Shown: piece after piece, positions 43,438 through 52,303 of the stretch
Position numbering within the stretch: the first letter of the stretch is position 1
Layout of the letters: each line of letters begins with the position of its first letter
DNA from: Candidatus Zixiibacteriota bacterium
GTDB taxonomy: Bacteria; Zixibacteria; MSB-5A5; GN15; FEB-12
Direction: 5' to 3'
Assembly: GCA_040752815.1 (NCBI GenBank)
Contig: JBFMGC010000013.1
Location: forward strand, 1 to 64,000
DNA: 64,000 nucleotides
Position numbers and translations under genes: made by a program
The notes under the pieces: model-generated
What the model was told of the DNA's origin: nothing
Seen by the model: the letters and a program-made list of their open reading frames with translations, nothing else
Database searches by the model: none

Positions 43438-43545
43438 GTCGGGCGACCCTGCCCGACGGATTGAAGCGAGTAACAACAATGCCCCGGTACGGTAAGGCCG
43501 GGGTTTCTGCGCCTGGATATTCTGCCGGGCCACTCTGCCCGACAG
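43438..43545. repeat. Two GTCGGGC-type palindromes in a convergent spacer
   Basis: Bases 43438-43457 (arm GTCGGGC, loop GACCCT) and 43522-43545 (arm CTGCCGGGC, loop CACTCT) belong to the same family as 1641-1666 and the 29.8-kb pair. A degraded copy precedes the first at about 43409-43436. The spacer 43278-43562 holds no gene. Confidence 0.7.
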
Positions 43546-43562
43546 GCCTGTGGTAGTCGCAC

Positions 43563-43772
43563 TCAGAAACTGACTTCTTCGCTGGTCGCAGGAGTTGCGG
43601 TCGGCTTGGAAGAGCGCTGAGACTTCTTAAAGTGTGTGTAGCAGGCCTTACACCGTTTCGGATCCTCGGTGTAGCCACGCTCGGCAAAGTACTGCTGGGC
43701 CGCCGCGGTAAACACGAACTCTTCGCCGCACTCACAGCAAATGAGCACCCGCGGCTCAAAACCTTCTACCAT
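43563..43772 (-). CDS. Small zinc-ribbon protein
   Basis: The 69-residue cytoplasmic protein has CCECGEEFVFTAAAQQYFAE followed by RGYTEDPKRCKAC, the pattern of the probable zinc-ribbon family zf-trcl (PF13451). The two CxxC pairs would bind one zinc ion. The C-terminal 25 residues are Ser/Thr/Pro-rich and disordered. Members are often found fused or adjacent to nucleic acid-related proteins, but no function is established. It is monocistronic. Confidence 0.8.
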   Translation of the reverse strand: MVEGFEPRVLICCECGEEFVFTAAAQQYFAERGYTEDPKRCKACYTHFKKSQRSSKPTATPATSEEVSF

Positions 43773-43918
43773 ATTGGCCCCCCTCGGGTAGCGTCCGCCG
43801 CCTTCCTTGGAGGCGGATCGTCCATGGTATTTGGCCGGCGCTATATGTCAGAGTATCAAAAAGTTGTCAATATAAAAACCGACAAACATGTCGCCACCCG
43901 CTCACATCAAGTCAACGA

Positions 43919-45586
43919 TCAGAAATAATGCCCGGTCCCCAGGGATACATCCCACGTGTCATCCTCGGTCCGCACCAGATCGGCGCGGATGATCTCGCCG
44001 CGAAGCAGGTTCTCGAGCGACAATCTCAGTCCTGCCCCAACACTCCAGTGATAACCGTTGATGGTCAGGGGATCGCGCCCCTGCCATGTGCGGCCAATAT
44101 CGGCCAACAAGGCCGCGCCGATTTTGACAGAAAGAAGTTCTAAGCCCGTGAAGAAACGGCTCTCCATATTGATCACATGAAGTCGATCGCCTGCCGCATA
44201 TTCCGTCGGATACCCGCGCAAACCGGACTTACCACCCAGCACCAGATGTTGAAATGCGCCACCACGATCCGACTCATAGTGACTTCGCGCAACAAAAGTC
44301 ACGAACGGCAGCGCATTGTTGTACCAAATCATGTCCAGCAAAGTGCCGCGCCTCAGTTCCTTTCCGGACTTGATCCAATAGAAGCGAGAATAGCCTGCCA
44401 TGATGATGTTTGTCCCCAGCTTGCCGGTCCAGAGTGTCGTGCCGATTATCTGATCATAGTAGTGGTCGGCAAAACCGGGCAGGAATGCTCGCCCAGAAGA
44501 AAACTCCAGACCGCTCCCCAGTTCGATGTCCTCGATGTAGCCGAAGCCGCGCAATCGTCGCTCCACAATGAAACGCTGGGTACGAACGGTGGCGCCAAGA
44601 CTAACCAGATGGTATGTCGAATCCACCGGAAAGTCGTGCCCGGGCAGCGTGGTCTGATAACTAACCGTATCCTCCACACGCAACGACTGATAGCGGTACT
44701 CGGCAATCAAACCGATCTTGCGGTGCACCGGACCACCTCGTAAACCGCCGGAAAGCCCGACCCGATCCTCGCGGGTCGTCCATTCGGCGACCCAATTGCC
44801 GCTTGCATCCAGTCGTCGCTGGAGCACGACCGCATCCTCAAGCTGGATCCCCAGCTCCATTCTCTGGGCGAGCGAGTAGTACGGCCGGGCCAAAAACACC
44901 TGTTTGAGCGTGTTGTGAGGGTCGGAGCGGTACGCGAGGCCAATCGCCCACGGCCGCCCCATAATGCGTGGCTCCCGGTATGCGGTCTCAATGTAATCGG
45001 GATGCTTTTCACGCTTGTAAATGTCGAAGGAAACGAACTGCGCCCGACCCAGTAGATTTCGCTCTTCAAAACCAATGCGCAGATCGGTTTCGTTGCCATC
45101 ACGGCTGATCGATCGGAGTCCCCCGATCAGACTCCATTGGTCAATCGTCACCACCCTTAGCAACAATCTTCCGGGAGCGATTTCAATGACCTCAATCCAG
45201 GCATCATTGAAGGGGTATCTCGTGCGGAGATTGCGCGCGGTTTCCGCAGCTAATTCCTGATCGTACCGGTCGCCCAGACGGAAGAGTATCTCTCGCATGA
45301 CAATCTGCTTTCGGGTGACGATATGCAGTCGGTTCGCCGCCTTGAACAGCAGGCCTCTGTAGCGGTAGTCATTCAGGTCGTAGATGTTGCGGTTGTCTAT
45401 TTCGATTGAATCAATGATCGCTCCGGAAAAGGGGAGGTTCTCGGCGGTGTCGTCATCACCGCGTACGTTTATCGAGTTCGCCAGTAAGGGCGAAGAAGCT
45501 CCCCATGGCTGGGAGTAGAGAGAGGCCGCCGCCGCGACTACGATAGCTAACCTAAATCGCTGGGTTGAACGCCGAGGAAAGTTCAG
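43919..45586 (-). CDS. Omp85/BamA-like outer-membrane protein with one POTRA domain; start codon unclear
   Basis: The reading frame contains a signal-like N-terminus (NFPRRSTQRFR, then LAIVVAAAASLYS), a POTRA domain (about 45-135: IDSIEIDNRNIYDLNDY, NRLHIVTRKQIVMREILF) and a 16-strand-type barrel with GGKSGLRGYPTEY, the conserved loop 6 motif of Omp85 proteins. No ATG, GTG or TTG lies before the signal segment. CTG at 45586 has AGGA at 7 nt and is used here as a tentative start. The first ATG, at 45298, would delete the signal and half of the POTRA domain. The alternatives are a frameshift joining the ATG at 45615 or a sequence error. It probably inserts or exports outer-membrane proteins. 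Confidence 0.72.
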   Translation of the reverse strand: MNFPRRSTQRFRLAIVVAAAASLYSQPWGASSPLLANSINVRGDDDTAENLPFSGAIIDSIEIDNRNIYDLNDYRYRGLLFKAANRLHIVTRKQIVMREILFRLGDRYDQELAAETARNLRTRYPFNDAWIEVIEIAPGRLLLRVVTIDQWSLIGGLRSISRDGNETDLRIGFEERNLLGRAQFVSFDIYKREKHPDYIETAYREPRIMGRPWAIGLAYRSDPHNTLKQVFLARPYYSLAQRMELGIQLEDAVVLQRRLDASGNWVAEWTTREDRVGLSGGLRGGPVHRKIGLIAEYRYQSLRVEDTVSYQTTLPGHDFPVDSTYHLVSLGATVRTQRFIVERRLRGFGYIEDIELGSGLEFSSGRAFLPGFADHYYDQIIGTTLWTGKLGTNIIMAGYSRFYWIKSGKELRRGTLLDMIWYNNALPFVTFVARSHYESDRGGAFQHLVLGGKSGLRGYPTEYAAGDRLHVINMESRFFTGLELLSVKIGAALLADIGRTWQGRDPLTINGYHWSVGAGLRLSLENLLRGEIIRADLVRTEDDTWDVSLGTGHYF

Positions 45587-45720
45587 TGGCAGGTCCTAAG
45601 GCTATGTCGTTCATTTGGATAATACACTCCGCCGATTGCCGAAGCGGCCCTTCAGCGGTTTTGTTATCCGCCGATAATATACCGATGGAACTCCATTGTC
45701 GGCAATTATAAAACCCTGTT

Positions 45721-47451
45721 ATGGCACGCAAGAAGTTAGGCGATGTCCTCATAGAAAAGGGGTATATCACCCCTGAGCAGCTGGCCCAGGCGCTACGCCA
45801 GCAACCAGTCGCAGGTCAGCGGCTGGGCGATCAGTTGGTCGACAGCGGCCTGATCACCGAGGCCCAGCTTCTCGATGCCATCTCCGATCGACTGGGCATT
45901 CCGAGGCTGTCACTCGACGGCATGGTTATCGATCCGACTGTCATCCAGCGCGTGCCGGTCGATCTAGCGCGACGCTATAACCTCATCCCGGTATTCGGCA
46001 TCGGCAGCACTCTGACCCTGGCGATGTCCGACCCGCTTAATATCATCGCTATCGAAGAGATTAAATACCGGACCGGCTGCGACATCAAGCGCGCTGTCGC
46101 GACCATCTCGGAGATTAAGCGGGCTATCGACGATCACTACAGCGTCGCCGACTCCATGGGTGGGCTGATCAGCGCCGAAATGGATCTTGCGGCTGTCAAA
46201 GAGGCCGAGCTGGCTACCGATGCGGAGACCGAAACCCCGGTCATCAAACTCGTAAACCTGATAATCTCCAAAGCCGTCAAAGATCGGGCCAGTGATATCC
46301 ATATCGAACCCGATGAGACAACCCTGCGCGTGCGCTACCGCCTTAGCGGCGCCATGCACGAGGAAGTCTCGCCACCCAAGGCCATGCAGAAAGAGCTTAT
46401 CTCGCGAATTAAGATCGCCGCCAACATGGATGTCTCGGAGAAGCGGCTGCCGCAGGACGGACGGTTCATGGCCGATGTCGAGGGTATCCCGGTTGACCTG
46501 CGTGTTTCCACCCTCCCCACCATCCACGGCGAGAAAGTAGTGATCCGCATCCTCGACCAGCGCAACTTGAGGCGATCCTTCAGCGAACTCGGATTTCGCG
46601 AGAAGCTCAAGGAAGCCTGGCTGCACGTCATCCGCAAACCGGAGGGATTGATCCTGCTGTCCGGGCCGACTTCGAGCGGCAAGACCTCTACGCTGTACGC
46701 CACGCTTCAGGAAGTAAACTCGGTCGACAAGAACATCATCACGGTCGAGGACCCGGTGGAGTATTCGATCCCGCTGGTCAACCAGGTCCAGATCAACGAA
46801 AAGGCGGGCCTGACGTTTCCGTCTTCGCTGCGCGCCATCCTGCGCCAGAACCCTGATATCATAATGATCGGGGAGATCCGTGATGGCGAAACGGCCCAGA
46901 TGGCGGTCCGCTCATCGTTAACCGGCCATTTGGTATTTTCGACGATTCACACCAACGACGCGCCCTCGGCTATCACTCGCCTGATCGATATGGGCATCGA
47001 GAACTACATGGTCATGTCCGCCCTCAAGGGCGTGCTGGCCCAACGGCTGGTGCGGGTGAATTGCCCCAATTGCCTGGAAGATTATCGTCCCCCCGACGCA
47101 CTACTTGCTCGCGCCGGTTTGTGTGATATTGCCGACCTGATCGAATTCAAGCACGGAATCGGCTGCACCCACTGCAAGATGACCGGCTTCGCGGGCATGA
47201 CGGGAATTTATGAGTATCTGGAGATCACGCCGGCCATTTCCGAACTCATATACGAGAACGCGTCGCTGAGCCGTGTCCGGGAATCCGGCCGTCGCACCGG
47301 CTACCTGCCTCTTTTCGAAGCCGGGCTGGAGAAAGTGTCTGCCGGCACTATCACCCTCGAAGAGCTCCTCAAGGAGACGACCAATATAGAGGACTACTCC
47401 TTCAAACCGGACCAGGTGACTCCGGAGAGAGTCAGTGCCAACGCAGTATAA
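45721..47451 (+). CDS. gspE: Type II secretion/type IV pilus assembly ATPase
   Basis: The 576-residue cytoplasmic ATPase powers pseudopilus assembly. The N-terminus has two MshEN-type motifs (KLGDVLIEKGYIT and RLGDQLVDSGLIT, each followed by a helix), known to bind cyclic di-GMP in relatives. Walker A is GPTSSGKT (315-322), then the Asp-box VEDPVEYSI and Walker B IIMIGEIRDGETA. A zinc site uses Cys448, Cys451, Cys482 and Cys485. The ATG has no ribosome site; TATAAA at 45707-45712 fits a leaderless start. It overlaps the next gene by 17 nt. Confidence 0.92.
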   Translation: MARKKLGDVLIEKGYITPEQLAQALRQQPVAGQRLGDQLVDSGLITEAQLLDAISDRLGIPRLSLDGMVIDPTVIQRVPVDLARRYNLIPVFGIGSTLTLAMSDPLNIIAIEEIKYRTGCDIKRAVATISEIKRAIDDHYSVADSMGGLISAEMDLAAVKEAELATDAETETPVIKLVNLIISKAVKDRASDIHIEPDETTLRVRYRLSGAMHEEVSPPKAMQKELISRIKIAANMDVSEKRLPQDGRFMADVEGIPVDLRVSTLPTIHGEKVVIRILDQRNLRRSFSELGFREKLKEAWLHVIRKPEGLILLSGPTSSGKTSTLYATLQEVNSVDKNIITVEDPVEYSIPLVNQVQINEKAGLTFPSSLRAILRQNPDIIMIGEIRDGETAQMAVRSSLTGHLVFSTIHTNDAPSAITRLIDMGIENYMVMSALKGVLAQRLVRVNCPNCLEDYRPPDALLARAGLCDIADLIEFKHGIGCTHCKMTGFAGMTGIYEYLEITPAISELIYENASLSRVRESGRRTGYLPLFEAGLEKVSAGTITLEELLKETTNIEDYSFKPDQVTPERVSANAV

Positions 47452-48655
47452 ATACCGCGCCGTGGACAACGGCGGACGACGGCTGACCGGTGCTCTGACT
47501 GCCGCCAGCGCCGCATCTGTCGAGGATTTCCTCCGCGAGCAGAAGCTGCTGCCGGTGGAAATAAAGGTTGTGGAGGATTCCCGGCCGGTCTCGATGTTCG
47601 GTTTTCTAAAGGGGGCCGACTACGAAAAGCTGATCATGTTCACCGGGGCGCTGGCCACCATGCATCGGGCCGGCATCCCCCTGCTTCGATCACTGGCGAC
47701 TATCAAAATCGGCCGCCCGGACAGCCGTTTCAATTATGCCATTGATCAATTGCGAACGGATCTTCAGGCGGGAAAGCCGCTCTCCGAAGCGATGGCCCGC
47801 TTCCCTGACATCTTCAACCAGGTTTATATCAGTTGTGTAGCCGCCGGTGAGGAATCGGGGCAACTCGACGCCACTCTTGATGAGCTGGGCATGATGCTCG
47901 AGCGCGAGGCGGAATTAACGCGCCAACTTAAAGCAGGTATTAGGTATCCACTGATAGTGATTGCCGCCATAGTGGGGGCATTGATCGTCATGATGAACTT
48001 TGTGGTTCCGCGCTTTACGGCCTTTTATGCCGCTTTTGGAGCCGATCTCCCGCTGCCCACAAGGATAATCATCGGAATCAGCGACTTCGCCACCACCTAC
48101 TGGCCGGTGATGCTCATACTGACGATTGGCGCTTTCTTCGGCGCCCGGGCCTTCCTACGTGGCAAAGCGGGACGGCTCTGGTTCGATAGGCGCCTTCTCA
48201 AACTGCCGGTGCTGGGCGATCTGATCATCAAGGGAAACGTGGCCCGATTCAGCCTGCTGTTTCGAATCCTGGTGAAATCCGGCCTCACTATCGTCAAGTC
48301 TATCGACATTCTGGCAGGCACGATCAAGAACACCGCCATAGCCGAAGAAATCGAGTATCTGGGAGATTCTTTCCGGCGGGGCCGAGAAATCGACCTCGCG
48401 TCCGGCCGTTTTAAGCACTTCCCCGAACAGGCGCTGCACATGCTCTCGGTCGGGCTGGAATCAGGTAACCTGGAAGCCATGCTTAAAGAGATTGGCGAGC
48501 ACTACTCCAAGCAGGTTGTCTATTCGTCTCGCCAGTTGACTGCCGTAATCGAGCCGATTCTAACAGTGGTAATGGGCGCTTTTGTCCTGATTCTGGCCCT
48601 GGCGGTTTTTCTGCCCATGTGGAACCTACTGCGCATCTTCCAGGGCGGGGGCTAA
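47435..48655 (+). CDS. gspF: Inner-membrane platform protein GspF/PilC
   Basis: The 406-residue protein has the GspF layout: a short cytoplasmic N-terminus (YKYRAVDNGGRRLTG), then two homologous T2SSF domains, each with a cytoplasmic helix bundle and membrane helices near residues 170-190, 220-240 and 375-400. SCVAAGEESGQLDATLDELG is a family hallmark and VGLESGNLEAMLKEIGEHY its second-copy counterpart. It couples the ATPase to pilin insertion. The GTG start at 47435 has GGAGAG upstream and overlaps gspE, so the two are coupled. Confidence 0.92.
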   Translation: MPTQYKYRAVDNGGRRLTGALTAASAASVEDFLREQKLLPVEIKVVEDSRPVSMFGFLKGADYEKLIMFTGALATMHRAGIPLLRSLATIKIGRPDSRFNYAIDQLRTDLQAGKPLSEAMARFPDIFNQVYISCVAAGEESGQLDATLDELGMMLEREAELTRQLKAGIRYPLIVIAAIVGALIVMMNFVVPRFTAFYAAFGADLPLPTRIIIGISDFATTYWPVMLILTIGAFFGARAFLRGKAGRLWFDRRLLKLPVLGDLIIKGNVARFSLLFRILVKSGLTIVKSIDILAGTIKNTAIAEEIEYLGDSFRRGREIDLASGRFKHFPEQALHMLSVGLESGNLEAMLKEIGEHYSKQVVYSSRQLTAVIEPILTVVMGAFVLILALAVFLPMWNLLRIFQGGG

Positions 48656-48733
48656 AGCGCGGACAACTGACTACCGACAAATAGACTGAGCGATAAAACA
48701 GCAACCTTTTACGACCTTTTCAGGAGGTTTGGA

Positions 48734-49168
48734 ATGGCACTCCGTCGAATCAACAAACAAGGTGGTTTCACGCTAATCGAACTGGTGATTATCATCGTCG
48801 TGCTGGGTATTCTGGCGGCGGTAGCGATCCCCAAGTATCAGGACATCACTGGTGAAGCCAAGGAAGCGGCCTGTCGGGCGGCACTCGGTGGACTTAGATC
48901 GGGAATCACGATCTTCTACGCCAATCAGGCCGTGACTACCGGTACGGCCACCTGGCCCACGCTGGTCCAGCTTTCGACCTGGGGCACGGTTATGGCTCAG
49001 GGCATTCCGAAGAACCCGTACCAGGCCGATGCTAACGCTCCCGACTCTATTTGCACCGGTGTCACTCGTGGTGTACTGGTCGCCGGCGGGCGCGGAGGCT
49101 GGGCGTATCTCGAAGCCACCGGTGACATCTGGCCCAACACCAGCTCAGTTGGAGAGAACAACTGGTAA
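48734..49168 (+). CDS. Type IV pilin-like pseudopilin 1
   Basis: The 144-residue precursor has a short leader and the prepilin cleavage site QGG/FTLIEL, with Glu at position +5 of the mature chain, then a hydrophobic helix (VIIIVVLGILAAVAIPKY). The globular domain has a Cys pair (Cys near 53 and 112) and an aromatic C-terminus (WPNTSSVGENNW). It would be processed by a prepilin peptidase not encoded here. AGGAGG lies 8 nt before the ATG, one of the strongest ribosome sites in the operon, consistent with a major subunit. Confidence 0.9.
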   Translation: MALRRINKQGGFTLIELVIIIVVLGILAAVAIPKYQDITGEAKEAACRAALGGLRSGITIFYANQAVTTGTATWPTLVQLSTWGTVMAQGIPKNPYQADANAPDSICTGVTRGVLVAGGRGGWAYLEATGDIWPNTSSVGENNW

Positions 49169-49179
49169 ATCGGGCAACG

Positions 49180-49650
49180 ATGACAAAAGCTCCATCAGGA
49201 CGGTATATCAGGCTCGATCAGGGAGGATTTACCCTGATCGAGCTTGTCATAATAATCGTTACCCTCGGTATTCTGGCGGCCGTGGCAATACCGAAATTCG
49301 GCGACATGGCCAATTCATCCAAAGTCAATGCTACCCGCCAGGAACTCGCCGCTCTGAAGAAAGCTATCGTGGGTGACCCCAGCGTGACGGCCGGCGGAAC
49401 CTATGTCGACCGTGGTTTCGAGGGCGATGTCGGGTATCCTCCGAGCCGCCTTCAGGATCTGGCCGCCAAGCCGGACAGCGTGAGCGCTTACAACGTTTTC
49501 ACGCGACTGGGGTGGAACGGCCCGTATATCGACAGCTCCGGCGGTTTCTACCTGCTGGACGCCTGGGACAATGCCTACGGATACCAGCCCGGATCGAGAC
49601 TGATCTTCTCCACGGGCGGCGGCAGCGACACTATCAGCGTCACTTTCTAA
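49180..49650 (+). CDS. Type II secretion-type pseudopilin 2 (GspG-like)
   Basis: The 156-residue precursor has cleavage site QGG/FTLIEL and helix VIIIVTLGILAAVAIPKF, nearly the same as pseudopilin 1. Its globular domain resembles GspG-type pseudopilins: GYPPSRLQDL, LGWNGPYIDSSGGFYLLDAW and NAYGYQPGSRLIFSTG, where calcium-coordinating residues occur in relatives. It follows pseudopilin 1 after 11 nt. The two differ outside the N-terminal helix, so they are distinct subunits and not a recent duplication. Confidence 0.9.
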   Translation: MTKAPSGRYIRLDQGGFTLIELVIIIVTLGILAAVAIPKFGDMANSSKVNATRQELAALKKAIVGDPSVTAGGTYVDRGFEGDVGYPPSRLQDLAAKPDSVSAYNVFTRLGWNGPYIDSSGGFYLLDAWDNAYGYQPGSRLIFSTGGGSDTISVTF

Positions 49651-49664
49651 AGCGCGGTTCTACG

Positions 49665-51275
49665 ATGACGGTTTTCAGTTTCCTCAAGAGAAAGCCCTCC
49701 GGGGCGGCAAGCTCCCCCGCCGAACAGACCCCCGCCCATTCGGTGCGGAAGGTACAGCCGCCGCGGCATTATACGGTCGGCCGCCGCCTGGCTTTCACCC
49801 TGAGTGAGGACTCGTTGCAAATGGCCGCTGCGAGCCATGTCGGCCCAAAAGTGGAGCTGCTGGACACCAGCAAACACTACTTGTCGGGTCCCGGCACTGA
49901 GGTAACTGAGAACCGCAACCAAAGCATACGGAGTGAAATAGGCCGCTACTACCGGGAGTTTGGCGGGCGTCACTCGACCGTTGTGGTAACCCTCACAGGC
50001 GCGGCAACCGCCTTGCGACTGGTCACGCTGCCCGAACTGAAGAGAGTTGACCTGCGAGCTGCCTTGGACTTTGAGTCCCGCCGGCAGATTCCGTTTCCAT
50101 CAGAGGACTGCTGGATCGACAGCCGGATCATTGAAAGAGTCACTCTCGGTTCTGACCGCCAGGTTCGTGCCGCGGTGCTGGCAGCGACTAAGGTTGCCGT
50201 GGAGGACCAACTCGCGCCGTTTCACGAACTGGGCATACGCGTGGACTATGTCTACCATACCCAGGACGTGCTGGGCACTCTGCTTTGCAAGCTCTCTGAC
50301 TTTGATCCCCACCGCAATTACATGCTGCTCGATGTCCACCGCCGGGCCACAAACATCTCGTATTACCAGGGCAGTGAACTGCAGTTCTTCCACGTGAGCT
50401 CGCTCGGTTCGTCGTTCCTGGCCAATCGAACGGATTCCACCATCTTCGAGTATTTCGCCGAGTCGTTAGCCACCGAACTTCAGAACTCGCTTGACTACTA
50501 CGGCGGTCAGTTCACCGGGCAGTCCACCCACGCAGTATTCATCTACGGCGACCTCGCCTACACTACCGAACTAATAGACTTGCTCACGGACCGAGTCGGT
50601 TTCACCTTCCACCGTTTTCCCACGGAGCGCTTACAGATATCCCGCGACCGCGATGCCCCGTTTGAGTCTGACCTTCCCGTCTGCCTGCCGGCGGTCGCCG
50701 CGGCGGTCAACCAATCCAAGTCCGCTGATCTGCTCCCCGTACCGCTCAAACAGGCGCGCAGACAGCGAACCGTGTCCAAAGTGGGAGTCGCGGTGCTGAC
50801 CCTGGCCTTGCTTCTCGCTCTCGGGCAGTGGCTCATCATGTCGACGCACATCAATACCTCGCGCAAGAGCCTCGACGAACTCAATCGCCAGATAACGGCA
50901 TTCAGATCGAGCGAGCTGTTCGCTACTTATAGCCGGGTCAAGACGAGACTGGCCGCCAACCAAACCTACCTGGCCAAGACCAAAGAGGGGAGGTCGTACC
51001 TCGGCCTGAACCTGAAGGAGCTCTCCCTGGCAGTGCCCGACAGCGTACGCTTGATCAATCTTGACTATGCTCCTGAAAGTCCTGAGCGCAACTGCACCCT
51101 TACCGGGCTGGTCGTGACGCGGCAGACTCCCCCGGAGATCATCCTCGCCGAGCTGGTCGAGAACCTGAGCCGGTCGCCGTTTTATTCCGACGTGCGAGTG
51201 GAGCGGCATGTTAAGCGACGTCAAAATGATCAGTACGTCCTCGACTTCAACCTGACCCTGAGAGCGGTCCTGTGA
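49665..51275 (+). CDS. PilM-PilN fusion (GspL-like) assembly protein
   Basis: The 536-residue protein joins two pilus functions. Residues 60-360 are an actin-like PilM fold (VVVTLTGAATALRLVTLP, then LDFESRRQIPFP, and LDVHRRATNISYYQG as the nucleotide-binding phosphate loop region). A transmembrane helix follows (371-393, VGVAVLTLALLLALGQWLIM). Then a coiled coil and a periplasmic PilN-like ferredoxin fold (LSLAVPDSVRLINLDY, then CTLTGLV). In type II systems GspL has this same arrangement. The ATG at 49665 begins 14 nt after pseudopilin 2. Its stop overlaps pilO. Confidence 0.85.
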   Translation: MTVFSFLKRKPSGAASSPAEQTPAHSVRKVQPPRHYTVGRRLAFTLSEDSLQMAAASHVGPKVELLDTSKHYLSGPGTEVTENRNQSIRSEIGRYYREFGGRHSTVVVTLTGAATALRLVTLPELKRVDLRAALDFESRRQIPFPSEDCWIDSRIIERVTLGSDRQVRAAVLAATKVAVEDQLAPFHELGIRVDYVYHTQDVLGTLLCKLSDFDPHRNYMLLDVHRRATNISYYQGSELQFFHVSSLGSSFLANRTDSTIFEYFAESLATELQNSLDYYGGQFTGQSTHAVFIYGDLAYTTELIDLLTDRVGFTFHRFPTERLQISRDRDAPFESDLPVCLPAVAAAVNQSKSADLLPVPLKQARRQRTVSKVGVAVLTLALLLALGQWLIMSTHINTSRKSLDELNRQITAFRSSELFATYSRVKTRLAANQTYLAKTKEGRSYLGLNLKELSLAVPDSVRLINLDYAPESPERNCTLTGLVVTRQTPPEIILAELVENLSRSPFYSDVRVERHVKRRQNDQYVLDFNLTLRAVL

Positions 51276-51844
51276 ACTCGATCAAGAACAGGATTACCTT
51301 GTTCGGCTTCGCCGCCGCCGCCCTGGCCGTAGTTTGGTACTTTTTGGTTTACTGCCCGACGGCTCAGTGTCTTAAGGTCGCCCACGACGATATCGACGAA
51401 GCCCAGCTCCAGTTGGCCGACTTCAATCGGACGATGGCCGAACTGCCCGAGTATCTCCAAGCCGATCAGAACCTCCAGGTCCTGCGCCACGAGCTTAATT
51501 CGTCACTTTACGCCAAAGATGACATCGTCGAGCTATTCCGCCAGATCGTGCGCGAAGCAAACGACTACGGTCTTCGCCTGGTCCAGATTACCCCGCCCGT
51601 TTCGGAACTGCTCGAATTAAACCGCCAGGCCTCGGCGGAAAACAACCCTCTGTTCCTTAACGTGACGCTTGACTTCAGGGGCGAATATCTGGATTTCGGC
51701 CGGTTCGTCACCAGACTCGAAACGCAGCCGTATTTTCGCGAGGCCACGGCTTGCCATATCCGCGGGCAGCAGACACCCTCGCCTGTGCTCGATCTTTCAC
51801 TCTCATTCCGTGCTCTGCTCGGAAGCGTGGAGGCGGCGTCATGA
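51272..51844 (+). CDS. pilO: PilO/GspM-like alignment protein
   Basis: The 190-residue bitopic protein has one N-terminal helix (FGFAAAALAVVWYFLVYC, residues 10-27), a coiled coil (CLKVAHDDIDEAQLQLADFN) and a periplasmic ferredoxin-like domain (YGLRLVQITPPV, NVTLDFRGEYLDFGRFVTRL). It would pair with the PilN-like domain of the previous protein and link inner and outer membrane parts. The GTG start overlaps the previous TGA as GTGA. Length is normal for the family. Confidence 0.85.
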   Translation: MNSIKNRITLFGFAAAALAVVWYFLVYCPTAQCLKVAHDDIDEAQLQLADFNRTMAELPEYLQADQNLQVLRHELNSSLYAKDDIVELFRQIVREANDYGLRLVQITPPVSELLELNRQASAENNPLFLNVTLDFRGEYLDFGRFVTRLETQPYFREATACHIRGQQTPSPVLDLSLSFRALLGSVEAAS

Positions 51845-52299
51845 ACGAGAAGCTGCGAAAGAAGATTGTGTTTGCGACTCTGCCGCTCGCGCTCGCCTGG
51901 GCCGGCTACAATCTGATCGGAAAGAAGAACCCGTCCCCCGCGCCGACAACCGCGCCCACACCGATGATACCGCCGTCGCCAATCATCCCGACGACTGCCG
52001 CTTCGCCGAAGATCGCCGATCTCGAGGCTAAAGCTGACGCCCCGTGGGGTCGAGACCCGTTCCAGCTTAGATCTCGTCACGGCAGAACTCGGTTCGCGGT
52101 CGTCGACCGCTCGAGCTCGCTGGCCTGGACCCTGGCCGGCATTATCCACAATAACCGGCATCCGCTTGCGCTGATCAACAACCGCATGGTCGGTATCGGA
52201 GAGCGGGTCGATTCGGCTACCATAGTGGCGATAGAGAAAGAAACGGTGACGCTGGAATACCAGGGGCGTCGGATCAAGCTGAAACTCACCAAAGGTTAA
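51841..52299 (+). CDS. PilP/GspC-like connector
   Basis: The 152-residue protein has an N-terminal helix (IVFATLPLALAWAGYNLI), a Pro/Thr-rich linker (residues 30-60) and a small beta domain beginning WGRDPFQLR. That motif and the following AGIIHNNRHPLALINNRMV and GERVDSATIVAIEKETV match the HR domain of PilP/GspC, which binds the secretin N-domains. Unlike PilP, it has no lipobox, so it is anchored like GspC. The ATG overlaps the pilO stop (ATGA); the secretin follows after 4 nt. Confidence 0.82.
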   Translation: MNEKLRKKIVFATLPLALAWAGYNLIGKKNPSPAPTTAPTPMIPPSPIIPTTAASPKIADLEAKADAPWGRDPFQLRSRHGRTRFAVVDRSSSLAWTLAGIIHNNRHPLALINNRMVGIGERVDSATIVAIEKETVTLEYQGRRIKLKLTKG

Positions 52300-52303
52300 T
52301 AAC

